From a virus, in the IMG/VR virus record IMGVR_UViG_3300017776_000214, positions 1 to 22,660 of that record: DNA of 22,660 bases. One strand, written 5' to 3'. Positions 6,901 through 15,126 of this stretch are shown piece after piece. Numbering within the stretch: the first letter of the stretch is position 1; each line of letters opens with the position of its first letter. The position numbers were made by a program, and so were the translations under genes. The notes beneath the pieces were generated by a model. It did no database searches. It was not told the DNA's origin and saw only the letters and a list, made by a program, of their open reading frames with translations.

Positions 6901-8268
6901 ATGAAATCATTTAAACAGTTTACTTGCCTGACGGAGGCGACTAAGGACGAGAAATCTTTTGTCTCCTATTTGAGAACTAATGTATTCAATAACGATAAAA
7001 AATTCGTGGCAAGAAGCAGAAATGGTTATCATGTTAGATTTCCCATAGACGGCAGTGATAGTAAAATCGCCTCGTTCTGGAAGAAACACGGCATCCTATG
7101 CGTACACGATCCAGAGATGGATATAAGCGGTTCATTCAAAGAATATCTCCTAACTGCCACGGACAAAATGCCCGGTTCTGATGGAAGTTTGACTGGTAAG
7201 ACACTATGGTATGTCAACAACAGCAGAAAGGCTGCCAGCGGTGGAGAATTGATATTCGGTAATAAAGAGCTGACACCCGACAAAGTTGGTCTTGATGGAA
7301 AGACATTGGCATTGAGAGGAATCAAGACAACAATTAAGAAATTTACTGATGGTCTTGACAAAAGGATAGGCAACTATCTGTTCTCACTGGTAGACCTAGC
7401 AGGTAAGACCAGAGGAGAAGAGTCTAAAATCGATTTCGACATTGGTTTAAAACCAGCAGATCTGAAGGTAGTATCTAAAGACTTCGGTGAAACCATAGCA
7501 GCAGCCTGGGCACTCAAGTCCAATATAGTAGATGCTAGCAAGATTTACTTCCCAGCAGCGGGCAACGAACCATTAGTCGACTTTTATGCAGTACCTAAGG
7601 GCGGTGGGATGGTGGGTTATTCTGTCAAGTCTGGTGCTGGTGCTGGAACTAGCATTAAGAACATTGCGGAAGACTTGGAAAGTAAGGCAGCAGACCCTAA
7701 ATGGATGAAGTCCTTCAGCAGCACTGAGCAGAGTGTAATTAGACTTGTGGGTCACCTACACAAGACTTCTGCTACCCAAGGTGTCATTGATGCAAATATC
7801 GCTATGGGGACACCAGGCATCAAAGCACTAGCAGATGCTATGGGTGTAAGAAGACCTCAAAGGAAATCCTTGGGTGCAATCACTCCAGACCAGATAAATC
7901 TCTGGTTACAATCTATTGGTACACTAGAAAAAAGATACGAGGCTGCTAAGAAGCTTTATAAAATCTTCGGCAGTGAGACCACTTGGGCGATTTGGAAAAG
8001 GATAGGCAGGTCTAACTCTCAGGCAGCAGCGATTATTAATCCCCTAGGGTATCATGTTGTCTCACACCTTAATAAGGCAGGTCAAGACACGCTGAACAAG
8101 GCTGTTAAGAAGTTGCAAGTCCTTCAGCTAGATGTAAATGTAACCAGCACCAAACTTACATTCGGTGTTAAGTCCTTCAAAGATATGGATTTTGAATTCG
8201 AATATCACTCTTCAATAAGTGGTGGTACTAGTGTAAGTAACAAACTAGGATTTAAGAAGAAAAGATAA
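6901..8268 (+). CDS. Capsid-targeted protein, candidate PD-(D/E)XK nuclease
   Basis: The 455-residue product starts MKSFKQFTCLTE, with a predicted L-T-E cut after residue 12. No family is recognised with certainty. The stretch 195-253 has the layout of a PD-(D/E)XK nuclease core: a helix with E197 (GETIAAAW), a strand with D227 (PLVDFYAV) and a following strand S241-V-K243 (GYSVKSG), where Ser replaces the usual Glu/Asp. The rest is mixed alpha/beta with a basic C-terminus. If correct, it would be a nuclease delivered with the phage DNA, for example against host DNA. The ribosome binding site GGAG lies 9 nt upstream of the ATG. Its stop overlaps the next ATG by one base. Confidence 0.82.
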   Translation: MKSFKQFTCLTEATKDEKSFVSYLRTNVFNNDKKFVARSRNGYHVRFPIDGSDSKIASFWKKHGILCVHDPEMDISGSFKEYLLTATDKMPGSDGSLTGKTLWYVNNSRKAASGGELIFGNKELTPDKVGLDGKTLALRGIKTTIKKFTDGLDKRIGNYLFSLVDLAGKTRGEESKIDFDIGLKPADLKVVSKDFGETIAAAWALKSNIVDASKIYFPAAGNEPLVDFYAVPKGGGMVGYSVKSGAGAGTSIKNIAEDLESKAADPKWMKSFSSTEQSVIRLVGHLHKTSATQGVIDANIAMGTPGIKALADAMGVRRPQRKSLGAITPDQINLWLQSIGTLEKRYEAAKKLYKIFGSETTWAIWKRIGRSNSQAAAIINPLGYHVVSHLNKAGQDTLNKAVKKLQVLQLDVNVTSTKLTFGVKSFKDMDFEFEYHSSISGGTSVSNKLGFKKKR

Positions 8269-8774
8269 TGAAATCATTCGAGCAGTACATAGCAGAAGCA
8301 AAGAGGTGGACACTTGATAAACTTCAAGTCGGTGATATAGTTACCTATAAAGATGGTTCGCAAGCAGAGGTGATGACCCATGAGACCAGTAAGAATAATT
8401 CTAACTATTTCGACATTCGTATGAAGGACATAAAGACAGGATACGAATTCGCACATCAAAATAAAAAGCCGGGAAGAACTACTGGAAGTTCAACAATAAC
8501 CAAAGTGGTTCGCAATGGTGAAGTATCATCCAGATTAGAAGAGGCAAGAAGATTTACACCATCTGGTACATTCCAATTTCCTAGTGCAAACCAGGCAAAA
8601 GATTTCATGAGTGATATTTCAAGAGAAGGAAGAGGGAATATCCAAACTCAGCACAGATTTGAACAAGGTTACGGCAGGAAGAATATAATCGATGTAAAAT
8701 GGTCAGGCACTATGGATAGAGTAGTATATGACGTTCTTAGAAAATATAATGGTCGTGCATGGACTCAAGGGTAG
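8268..8774 (+). CDS. Capsid-targeted two-domain protein of unknown function
   Basis: The 168-residue product begins MKSFEQYIAE, one of the closest matches here to the T4 internal-protein leader, with cleavage expected after residue 10. Residues 13-82 look like a small beta-barrel (LQVGDIVTYKDG, then alternating strands). Residues 93-166 are a second alpha/beta unit. Between them is SSRLEE followed by Ala93, a second aliphatic-x-Glu site exactly at the boundary. The function is not recognised. The start codon overlaps the previous stop (TAATG). Confidence 0.82.
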   Translation: MKSFEQYIAEAKRWTLDKLQVGDIVTYKDGSQAEVMTHETSKNNSNYFDIRMKDIKTGYEFAHQNKKPGRTTGSSTITKVVRNGEVSSRLEEARRFTPSGTFQFPSANQAKDFMSDISREGRGNIQTQHRFEQGYGRKNIIDVKWSGTMDRVVYDVLRKYNGRAWTQG

Positions 8775-8781
8775 GACCTTA

Positions 8782-9744
8782 ATGAAATCATTCAAGCAAT
8801 TCATATCAGAGACATACAAAGACTCAGGCATTGGTAAATGGATGAGTCAATCAGCAGGTGGTTCACCTGGTTGGGATAGATATGGTCTAGACGGTAAGAA
8901 AATTGGTAAATGTGGTGATGCCAAAGAGGGTGAGGCATATGCTGCCTGCTTGTCTCCTGCCAAGGCTAAGAAGTTGGGCAAGAAGGGGATAGCATCTTTT
9001 GTGAGAAGAAAGAGGGATGCACAGAAGAAGTCAGGTGATTCTGCCAAAGGCGGAGAAGAGAAAAAAGGTCAGAGTCCGACATATGTAAAGACTGAAGACT
9101 GGTCCGAAAAATACAAAAGAAGCATAGACTGTAATAATCCGAAAGGTTTTTCTCAGAAAGCCCATTGTGCCGGTAGGAAAAAGAAGAAAAACAACGAAGC
9201 AGTCAAGACCAGAATCGATACTGATCTAGAAGTGTTGGTGGTGCAAAACAAAGATGGTGAACCTAATACCTACTCTTCAATGGAGGATGCCAAGAAGACT
9301 GCTAAGAAGATTCAGGGCAAAGTTATTAGAGGAGTGGACGGAGAGATTATGGTTCAGGTCTTAATAGACCCCAGCATCAGAAAGCATTTGGATGAGAACA
9401 GCAAAAATCCGGGCAAAGAATATTATGAGAGAATGGCAGATAAGTTGAGAAAGGCTGGATATGACCTGAGGAAGCCTATTAATAGAAAGAAGGCATGGGA
9501 TGTCATAGGCAGTATGGCAGTAAGCAGACTAGCCGATAAGGGATATATTGATATCGAAGGTGGTGAGGGTAGGCAAAAGAGAGAATCTGTTTCTGAGTCT
9601 GAGAACGAACCAACAAATCCGTCTCTGTGGAAGAAAGCATTATCTAAGGCTAAATCTAAGTTCGATGTCTATCCTTCAGCATATGCTAGTGCTTGGGCAT
9701 CCAAGTGGTATAAAGAACAAGGTGGAGGTTGGAGGAAGAAATGA
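8782..9744 (+). CDS. Capsid-targeted three-module basic protein
   Basis: I chose the ATG at 8782 because it gives MKSFKQFISE, the targeting start, and has AGGA at good spacing; an in-frame ATG at 8728 lies inside the previous gene. The 320-residue product has three parts. Residues 18-90 hold a Gly/Lys-rich module (SAGGSPGWDRYG, KCGDAKEGEAYAACLS) that I recall from many marine phage and algal virus proteins. Residues 105-137 hold KGFSQKAHCAGRKKKK. A C-terminal module contains KFDVYPSAYASAWASKWYK and is also common in phages. The modules are basic and could bind nucleic acid, but no activity is known. A possible cut site (NNE then Ala) lies near residue 139. Confidence 0.85.
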   Translation: MKSFKQFISETYKDSGIGKWMSQSAGGSPGWDRYGLDGKKIGKCGDAKEGEAYAACLSPAKAKKLGKKGIASFVRRKRDAQKKSGDSAKGGEEKKGQSPTYVKTEDWSEKYKRSIDCNNPKGFSQKAHCAGRKKKKNNEAVKTRIDTDLEVLVVQNKDGEPNTYSSMEDAKKTAKKIQGKVIRGVDGEIMVQVLIDPSIRKHLDENSKNPGKEYYERMADKLRKAGYDLRKPINRKKAWDVIGSMAVSRLADKGYIDIEGGEGRQKRESVSESENEPTNPSLWKKALSKAKSKFDVYPSAYASAWASKWYKEQGGGWRKK

Positions 9745-9947
9745 AATCATTTAGCGAGTACATATCGGAAAGATTGAAGATTAACTACCGAAAAGGCAGG
9801 AAGTTGGTTGCTACAAAAGGGAGCAAAGAGGGGGAAACCGGCACTGTAGTGTCGATGGGTCCAAACGCTTCTTTTGTGAGCATAAAGTTAGATAAGAACG
9901 ATCAGATAATCCAGCAGAATCCTAAATATTGGGAAGTTATGAAATGA
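9741..9947 (+). CDS. Small capsid-targeted KOW-like protein
   Basis: The ATG at 9741 is preferred over one at 9729 because it gives MKSFSEYISE at the N-terminus and is preceded by a GGAGG/GAGGAAG ribosome binding site. The 68-residue product would be about 58 residues after cleavage at I-S-E. Residues 16-45 resemble a KOW/SH3-like barrel (KLVATKGSKEGETGTVVSM), a fold that in NusG and ribosomal proteins contacts RNA or RNA polymerase. An RNA polymerase or ribosome target is only a guess. It overlaps both neighbours by ATGA. Confidence 0.82.
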   Translation: MKSFSEYISERLKINYRKGRKLVATKGSKEGETGTVVSMGPNASFVSIKLDKNDQIIQQNPKYWEVMK

Positions 9948-11155
9948 AGTCTTACAAAGAATTTGTTACTGAAGGTAAAAATACCCATATGGAGCATCTT
10001 GAAGACGAGATGTGGAACGGTGGTTCCGTTGGTGTAAAAAATGCTCTCAACTTTGCCAGAGGTGTAGCCGAGATGCTGTCTGGAAGCAGTAGTTCATCAG
10101 TTAATATAACAACCAAGTGGGATGGTGCACCCGCAATAATATGCGGCATAAATCCAGAGAATAAAAAATTCTTCGTGGGTACTAAGAGTGTATTCAACAA
10201 GGCAACACCAAAAATCAACTACACTAATTCGGACATAGATAAAAACCACAGTGGGGACTTGGCAAACAAACTGAAGACAGCATTAAAGCATCTATCCAAG
10301 TTAGGCATTAAAAATGTCATACAGGGAGATTTTATGTTCTCTTCTTCAGACTTAGGCAGTATGAAGGTGGATGGAGAGTCTCATATTACATTCACACCCA
10401 ACACTATCACCTATGCAGTAAAAGATGGCGGTCCAATAGCAAAAGAAATTAAAAATGCTAAGATAGGGATAGTGTTTCATACCGAGTATAAAGGTAGAAA
10501 GATGTCAGAGATGACAGCATCTTTCAACCCTAATATTAAGAGATTAAGCAAGAACAAGAACGTATGGTTTAGAGATGCAGATTATAAAGATGAGAGTGGT
10601 TCATCTACACTTACGAGTTCTGAACTCAGCTCCATAATGAAAGACATTAAATCTGCGGAGAGTAATATGTCTTCTAAAGTCTCTAAGATAATAGATGAGG
10701 TTATGTCCAACAGGAACATAATATCGCATATAAAAACATATACCAACTCTCAGATTAGGGGAGGTTCTTCCAAGGTAGACACTAAAGGTGTGGTGGGTCA
10801 CATAAAAAACAAATTCCAAGATGCTATCTCCAAACTCAAGACTGATTCTGGTAAAGAGAGGAAGAAGGCGGCTATGGATGAACTGGTTAAATACCTAGAG
10901 TCCATAAAGACGGAACTGGATTCAGCATTCGTACTTTATGGTCTGATTAGCGATATGAAGATAAAACTAATCAGGAAGTTAGAGAAAATAAAAGGCATCG
11001 GAACCTTTGTAAGGACCGATGACGGTTTCAAGGCAACCGCTCCTGAAGGATTTGTAGCAGTAGACAAGATTTCAAGCAGAGCACTGAAGCTGGTAGATAG
11101 ATTAGAGTTTAGCAGGTCTAACTTCACTGTGGCGAAGAACTGGGTTAGCGGCTAG
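9944..11155 (+). CDS. Capsid-targeted ligase-like nucleotidyltransferase (KWDG)
   Basis: The ATG at 9944 gives MKSYKEFVTE and overlaps the previous stop (ATGA); five extra upstream codons are possible but would bury the leader. The 403-residue product matches a family I recall from T4-like marine phages (probably DUF6267). It has KWDGAPA at 58-64, which fits motif I (K-x-D-G) of the DNA/RNA ligase and capping-enzyme superfamily, with K58 the likely adenylated lysine. QGDFMF (127-132) and IGIVFHTEY (174-182) sit where motifs III and IIIa are expected. A helical C-terminal half follows. The ligation substrate is unknown; sealing DNA ends or RNA nicks right after injection is possible. It is the last gene of the first operon. 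Confidence 0.85.
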   Translation: MKSYKEFVTEGKNTHMEHLEDEMWNGGSVGVKNALNFARGVAEMLSGSSSSSVNITTKWDGAPAIICGINPENKKFFVGTKSVFNKATPKINYTNSDIDKNHSGDLANKLKTALKHLSKLGIKNVIQGDFMFSSSDLGSMKVDGESHITFTPNTITYAVKDGGPIAKEIKNAKIGIVFHTEYKGRKMSEMTASFNPNIKRLSKNKNVWFRDADYKDESGSSTLTSSELSSIMKDIKSAESNMSSKVSKIIDEVMSNRNIISHIKTYTNSQIRGGSSKVDTKGVVGHIKNKFQDAISKLKTDSGKERKKAAMDELVKYLESIKTELDSAFVLYGLISDMKIKLIRKLEKIKGIGTFVRTDDGFKATAPEGFVAVDKISSRALKLVDRLEFSRSNFTVAKNWVSG

Positions 11156-11156
11156 T

Positions 11157-11164
11157 TATAAATA
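11157..11164 (+). promoter_or_regulatory. T4-type late promoter (TATAAATA)
   Basis: A perfect late -10 element lies 1 nt after the ligase-like gene and 21 nt before the ATG at 11186. The predicted start leaves a short leader carrying AGGAG. Confidence 0.75.
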
Positions 11165-11185
11165 ATATATTGCTAGGAGACAACA

Positions 11186-11692
11186 ATGCCAACATTAAAT
11201 TTGACAACACACTTTACGGTTACAATGGATGATGATGATAACCACATCATCTCCGGTGGAAGCACCAGTGCAGCAGATTCAATTACCGTAAACTACTATT
11301 ATGATAAAAGATTCGAGATTGCCAACGGTGCTACCGCAGAAGTATTCAATGATGAACTTCTGGCAGATCCTCAGTTCTTATATCTAGAATCCAATGCCAG
11401 TCCAGTAGAAATTCAACTTATGTGTAGTCAGGCGGGAACGACCAGTGGTGAAAACATAGAAAATGCTTTTTGTCACACCCTAAAGGCAGGTATACCATAC
11501 ATTTTGGCATCTACTTCTTGTAGACATCAAGGAGACATGGGTGCTTCTGGAGAGTCAGCAGGTATTGTTAAATATCTTGGCGAGGTAGATGACTGGGTTA
11601 ACCAGTGGGGCACTGGTGGCACACTAGACAGGATAGAGGTTTATAACCCATCAGGGGGAACCGCAAAGGTTAGAGTTTTCACAGCTAAATAA
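11186..11692 (+). CDS. Probable virion structural protein, unknown family
   Basis: The 168-residue product is beta-rich (NLTTHFTVTM, DSITVNYYYDKRFEI, DRIEVYNPSGGTAKVRVF) with several Asp/Gly/Ser turns and three cysteines. It is compatible with a decoration or appendage beta-sandwich, but no family is recognised. It lacks a capsid-targeting start, so it is not predicted internal cargo. It is the first gene behind a perfect late promoter and has a strong AGGAG ribosome binding site, suggesting high late expression. Confidence 0.78.
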   Translation: MPTLNLTTHFTVTMDDDDNHIISGGSTSAADSITVNYYYDKRFEIANGATAEVFNDELLADPQFLYLESNASPVEIQLMCSQAGTTSGENIENAFCHTLKAGIPYILASTSCRHQGDMGASGESAGIVKYLGEVDDWVNQWGTGGTLDRIEVYNPSGGTAKVRVFTAK

Positions 11693-11718
11693 AAATATCA
11701 TTTTAAGGAGATAAAGAA

Positions 11719-11922
11719 ATGGCTTCAAAGTTTTGGATAGCACACAACGAAGATGCAAGGGCTGCTCAGAATAGAGCATCATATGTCGCTGAGAACGGCG
11801 GTCAGTGGGTGAATCGTGGTGGTACACGAGGATGGCATCACACAAGTGGTGAACCAAAGGCTGCACCTGTTGCCAAAGAGGCAAAGGTCAAAAAAGCATT
11901 TAAGTTTAATAAAAAGAAATAA
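11719..11922 (+). CDS. Small basic protein of unknown function
   Basis: The 67-residue product has a strong ribosome binding site (AAGGAG, 8 nt before ATG). Residues 1-45 are Trp/His/Gly-rich (FWIAHNEDARAA, GGQWVNRGGTRGWHH), and the tail is Lys/Ala-rich (KVKKAFKFNKKK), which could bind nucleic acid or membrane. It is not recognised. It lies in the same late unit as the 168-residue gene and is followed by a short membrane peptide gene. Confidence 0.72.
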   Translation: MASKFWIAHNEDARAAQNRASYVAENGGQWVNRGGTRGWHHTSGEPKAAPVAKEAKVKKAFKFNKKK

Positions 11923-11945
11923 TATTTATCTAAAAGGAGATTGAT

Positions 11946-12059
11946 ATGGACTCGATTTTAGGAACAATTTGGTTTTCGGTAATAGTTTTTGTGGCAGGTG
12001 CTTTAGTCGGTACACCACTTTGGAATTGGGCTAAGGGTTACCTACCTTGGAACAAGTGA
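11946..12059 (+). CDS. 37-residue single-span membrane peptide
   Basis: This short gene has an excellent ribosome binding site (AAAAGGAGA, 5 nt before ATG). The product has one hydrophobic span (about 4-25, IWFSVIVFVAGALVG) with a G-x3-G pair (G18, G22), then a short Trp-rich tail ending LPWNK. Small membrane proteins of this shape occur in T4-like marine phages, but I know no function. It ends 4 nt before the TTG of the next gene. Confidence 0.75.
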   Translation: MDSILGTIWFSVIVFVAGALVGTPLWNWAKGYLPWNK

Positions 12060-12063
12060 TATT

Positions 12064-14214
12064 TTGAATAGATACACCCTTCCAACCAAGTCTAGGTTAA
12101 ATGAGCAGGACGGTAAGGGGATAGTATTTACCTTTGGTAGATTCAATCCTCCACATACTGGTCATGAGTTGCTAATTAATAAAGTTATGCAGGTATCCAA
12201 GAGAAAAGGGTATGATCATGGCATTTATGTTAGCACATCTCAGGGAGACGAGAGGAACCCAATACCATACGACGAGAAGGTTAGACTCCTAAGAGCAGCA
12301 TTCAAGAAGAGTAATGTCGCGAAGGATAAAACCTTGAAGAATCCATTCTATGTCGCCAAAGAACTTAGCGACAAAGGATATAAGAATGTGATATTAGTGG
12401 TTGGTGGAGATAGGGTCAAAGAATTAGAAAGAAGCATGAAAAAATATGTGAACCACAGCGACCCCAATAAATCTTGGAACTTCGACTCATTTGAGGTGGT
12501 CAGTGCTGGCAGAAGAGATGCAGACGCAGATGATGTGAGCGGTATGTCTGCTTCTAAGATGAGAAAGTCGGCTACTTCTGGAGACTTTGACACTTTCAAA
12601 AGAGGTGCACCCTCCGGAATGAAATCTAGGGACGTAAAGAAGATGTATACCTCAATTAGAAAGACGTCTGGAATTAAAGAAGAAATTCAATCATTATTCG
12701 ATGCCCTCAATCTTCTAGAAACTAGTAGGGATGACATAATGTCATTGGGTGAAGATACTTTGTCGGTAGAGGCCTTTAATTTCTTGCTAGAGCAGGACGA
12801 AGAGGATGACTCTCCTCAAGATACCCCCACTCTTGTGGTGCTATCTAAATTCGAAGAATCAGATGAATACAGCGACACTGTAAGCAAAATAGATAAAGCA
12901 TGTGACTCTTTGGACATATCATTCTTCGCTGTGTCTGTGGATGATGCCTTCATAGTAGATGAGGAAGTCTCAGACGATGAGCTTATAATCCATAACTACG
13001 ACGGAGAGAACAATAAGATAACTCTGAACACAGACAACACAGTCTGCTGGCCTAGAGGTGGGGTAATGTCTCACCAATCTGGGATGGGTCTTCTTAGCAC
13101 ACTACAAGACTCTGGAGTTTTCTGTGTCAATAAGTTAAGCACGATGGAATTATGCAGGAACAAATTTGCTACCTCTACAATGTTAGACAGGAACAACATA
13201 CCATCCCCAAGGACCGCACTGGTCACCAACGAAGATGCTGTGGATATTGCACTAGAGAATATAGGTGGAGAGTTCCCAGTGGTCATCAAGACCATCACTG
13301 GTGCTGAAGGAATAGGGGTATCCATTGTTGAGTCATATAAATCTCTTAAGAGTGTTTTACAGTCTCTATGGAAATTCGATGCTGAAGTAATCATACAAGA
13401 ATATATGGAAATAGAGTATGATGTCAGGACCATAGTACTAGATGGAAAAATCATAGCATGTATGAAGAGGTTGAAGGGGGATGGAGATTTCAGAACAAAT
13501 AAGGCACTTGGAAATGAAACCGAACCGTATGATTTATCGGAAGAAGAAAAATCATTAGTACTAAAGACTGCCAAATTAGTGGGTGGTTTTCTATCAGGTG
13601 TAGACCATGTTACTGTCGATGGAGAGCATATGGTGCTAGAGGTGAATACATCGCCGGGTAGCGGTGCTCAGAAGTACACAATGTATGATGAAGAAGGGGA
13701 ACCATACATAGGTGTCGGACAAGATATAGTGAATGTGGTAGTAGGACACATAACGGATAAAAACAACTGGGTTTATTCTACCAAAGAGATAGGTGAACTT
13801 GAGAAAATATATATCTATGGTGTTGGAGAACTCATATCTAAAGCCGATACTGGCAATGGAAGTTACAATTCACTTCATGCCGAAGAAATAACAATAGAAG
13901 ACGATGTAGTAAGCTTCTTCACCGAGAATGATACAGAGATGGTTCTACCTCTAATCGATATGGTAACCATCAATATGGGGGGCGATACTGAAGAAAGACC
14001 AGTAGTCCCTCTAGACTTCAAGATGGGGGACAAGGAATATAAGTCTATACCCTTCTCTCTAACAGATAGAGACGATATGGACTACCCCGTGTTACTGGGA
14101 AAAGAATTCTTACAAAAGGCTAGGTTCTCGGTTAACGTATCTAAGAAGTATGAACTGACAGAAGAACCGTTTTGCGACTGGTTTGCATGGCAGAAAAGAA
14201 ACTTAAGCCCTTAG
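12064..14214 (+). CDS. Fusion: nucleotidyltransferase + RimK-type ATP-grasp + retropepsin-like protease
   Basis: The 716-residue product has three domains. Residues 18-200 form a NMNAT/cytidylyltransferase-type domain with HTGH (31-34) and MSASKMR (161-167), a variant of ISSTxxR. Residues 255-565 form a RimK-like ATP-grasp, with K409 before a Gly-rich loop, IIQEYME (443-449), GDFRTN and the metal site EVNTSPGSG (526-534). RimK adds glutamates to a protein C-terminus. Residues 577-700 form a RimB-like retropepsin-type domain with ADTGNGS...LHA (594-606) and YPVLLGKEFL (674-683). RimK-protease fusions are known; the added N-terminal domain is unusual. The start is TTG, as no ATG fits in frame before the domain, and LNE at 12-14 could be a weak targeting/cleavage site. 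LLE sites at 217-219 and 241-243 fall in the first linker. Confidence 0.9.
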   Translation: MNRYTLPTKSRLNEQDGKGIVFTFGRFNPPHTGHELLINKVMQVSKRKGYDHGIYVSTSQGDERNPIPYDEKVRLLRAAFKKSNVAKDKTLKNPFYVAKELSDKGYKNVILVVGGDRVKELERSMKKYVNHSDPNKSWNFDSFEVVSAGRRDADADDVSGMSASKMRKSATSGDFDTFKRGAPSGMKSRDVKKMYTSIRKTSGIKEEIQSLFDALNLLETSRDDIMSLGEDTLSVEAFNFLLEQDEEDDSPQDTPTLVVLSKFEESDEYSDTVSKIDKACDSLDISFFAVSVDDAFIVDEEVSDDELIIHNYDGENNKITLNTDNTVCWPRGGVMSHQSGMGLLSTLQDSGVFCVNKLSTMELCRNKFATSTMLDRNNIPSPRTALVTNEDAVDIALENIGGEFPVVIKTITGAEGIGVSIVESYKSLKSVLQSLWKFDAEVIIQEYMEIEYDVRTIVLDGKIIACMKRLKGDGDFRTNKALGNETEPYDLSEEEKSLVLKTAKLVGGFLSGVDHVTVDGEHMVLEVNTSPGSGAQKYTMYDEEGEPYIGVGQDIVNVVVGHITDKNNWVYSTKEIGELEKIYIYGVGELISKADTGNGSYNSLHAEEITIEDDVVSFFTENDTEMVLPLIDMVTINMGGDTEERPVVPLDFKMGDKEYKSIPFSLTDRDDMDYPVLLGKEFLQKARFSVNVSKKYELTEEPFCDWFAWQKRNLSP

Positions 14215-14217
14215 AGA

Positions 14218-14225
14218 TATAAATA
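14218..14225 (+). promoter_or_regulatory. T4-type late promoter (TATAAATA)
   Basis: A perfect late -10 element begins 3 nt after the fusion gene and sits 43 nt before the chosen ATG at 14269. It would drive the second cargo cluster. Confidence 0.75.
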
Positions 14226-14268
14226 ATTTCAGAACCTTTCCTCAAAGAGAACAGATATGGAGAAGAAA

Positions 14269-14709
14269 ATGAAAACTTTCAATGAACTAAAAGAATCGAT
14301 AGCGGCTGTAGTGCCTAGAGCATATCATGCCATGACAGCAGTGCCTCAAGAGACAGACAAGAATTTCTCTGACACTAGAGACCCCGAGATAGTAGATAGG
14401 ATTAATGTTGCACTATCGCACATCAATAAACTGCCTACCTCGGACCCTCGTTCTAGAATTAACGAGATTAAGGTGATTTTGAGTCACGCGGGTATAGATT
14501 TCGACCATACTAGTGTGCAGTTCCAAGAAGGTGTACCAATGGCAGTGCCAGTGAAGAAATTCGGCGGTCGCATCGGAATGACACCAGAAGACGGATACAT
14601 CAACGACGATGGCTTTGGTGGGATGCCCCACCAGCTTACCTTTAACTGGTCCAAGAGCAGTGGTTCTTGGATGCTGAATTCGGAGCTCTCGAGAGCGAAT
14701 ATGATGTGA
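14269..14709 (+). CDS. Capsid-targeted protein of unknown function
   Basis: The ATG at 14269 is preferred over the in-frame ATG at 14257: it has GGAG at ideal spacing and places MKTFNELKES at the N-terminus, a targeting-like start with L-K-E at 7-9. The 146-residue product has a helical centre (DPEIVDRINVALSHINKL, NEIKVILSHAG) and a Gly-rich C-terminal part (GGRIGMTPEDGYINDDGFGG). I recall similar proteins in T4-like cyanophages, without a known role. Confidence 0.8.
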   Translation: MKTFNELKESIAAVVPRAYHAMTAVPQETDKNFSDTRDPEIVDRINVALSHINKLPTSDPRSRINEIKVILSHAGIDFDHTSVQFQEGVPMAVPVKKFGGRIGMTPEDGYINDDGFGGMPHQLTFNWSKSSGSWMLNSELSRANMM

Positions 14710-14728
14710 TAACGTGAGACTTTTAATT

Positions 14729-15124
14729 ATGAAGAAAAATATTGGTTTGAATTCAAACAACTATATGATGTATGCTATGAAGCACTACGAGAATCCTCAG
14801 TGTTTAGACATAGAAGAATTCTATAGTGATTTGAGCAGGATAAAGTACCTAAAGAGGCTGTTGAGAAGGTATACTGCTACTGGAGAACTGAAGGAAAGGT
14901 TGATATTAAACCACATTATAGTTCTTTACAATGTGTTCGGTATTGTACCAGCAACCAGACTGTTATTCTTCAGGATGGGGGATGAATTCCACTCCGTTCT
15001 AAAGACCTTCCTAGTTTACCTAAGTGTTTTCCCCGAAGGCGATAATGAGATAGAGATTTTAGAGGCCGACTTATTGTCGATACCGTTAGATAAAGGAATC
15101 ACTGAGATACTCAGGAAGATATAA
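14729..15124 (+). CDS. Conserved T4-like phage protein, helical
   Basis: The 131-residue product resembles a conserved protein of T4-like marine phages (possibly the family named DUF7207). It is nearly all helical, with YAMKHYENP near the start, then YSDLSRIKYLKRLLRRY, RLILNHIIVLYNVFG and LKTFLVYLSVFP. The ATG at 14729 is chosen because family members begin close to the YAMKHY motif; an in-frame GTG at 14714 would add five residues. Neither has a strong ribosome binding site. There is no targeting peptide. It probably works with the next gene, which is close behind it (2-nt gap). Confidence 0.8.
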   Translation: MKKNIGLNSNNYMMYAMKHYENPQCLDIEEFYSDLSRIKYLKRLLRRYTATGELKERLILNHIIVLYNVFGIVPATRLLFFRMGDEFHSVLKTFLVYLSVFPEGDNEIEILEADLLSIPLDKGITEILRKI

Positions 15125-15126
15125 AA

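Noticed and set aside
8728-8781. 18-codon N-terminal extension of the 320-residue protein
   Set aside because: It lies inside the previous gene, and the downstream ATG at 8782 has the better ribosome binding site and the targeting leader.
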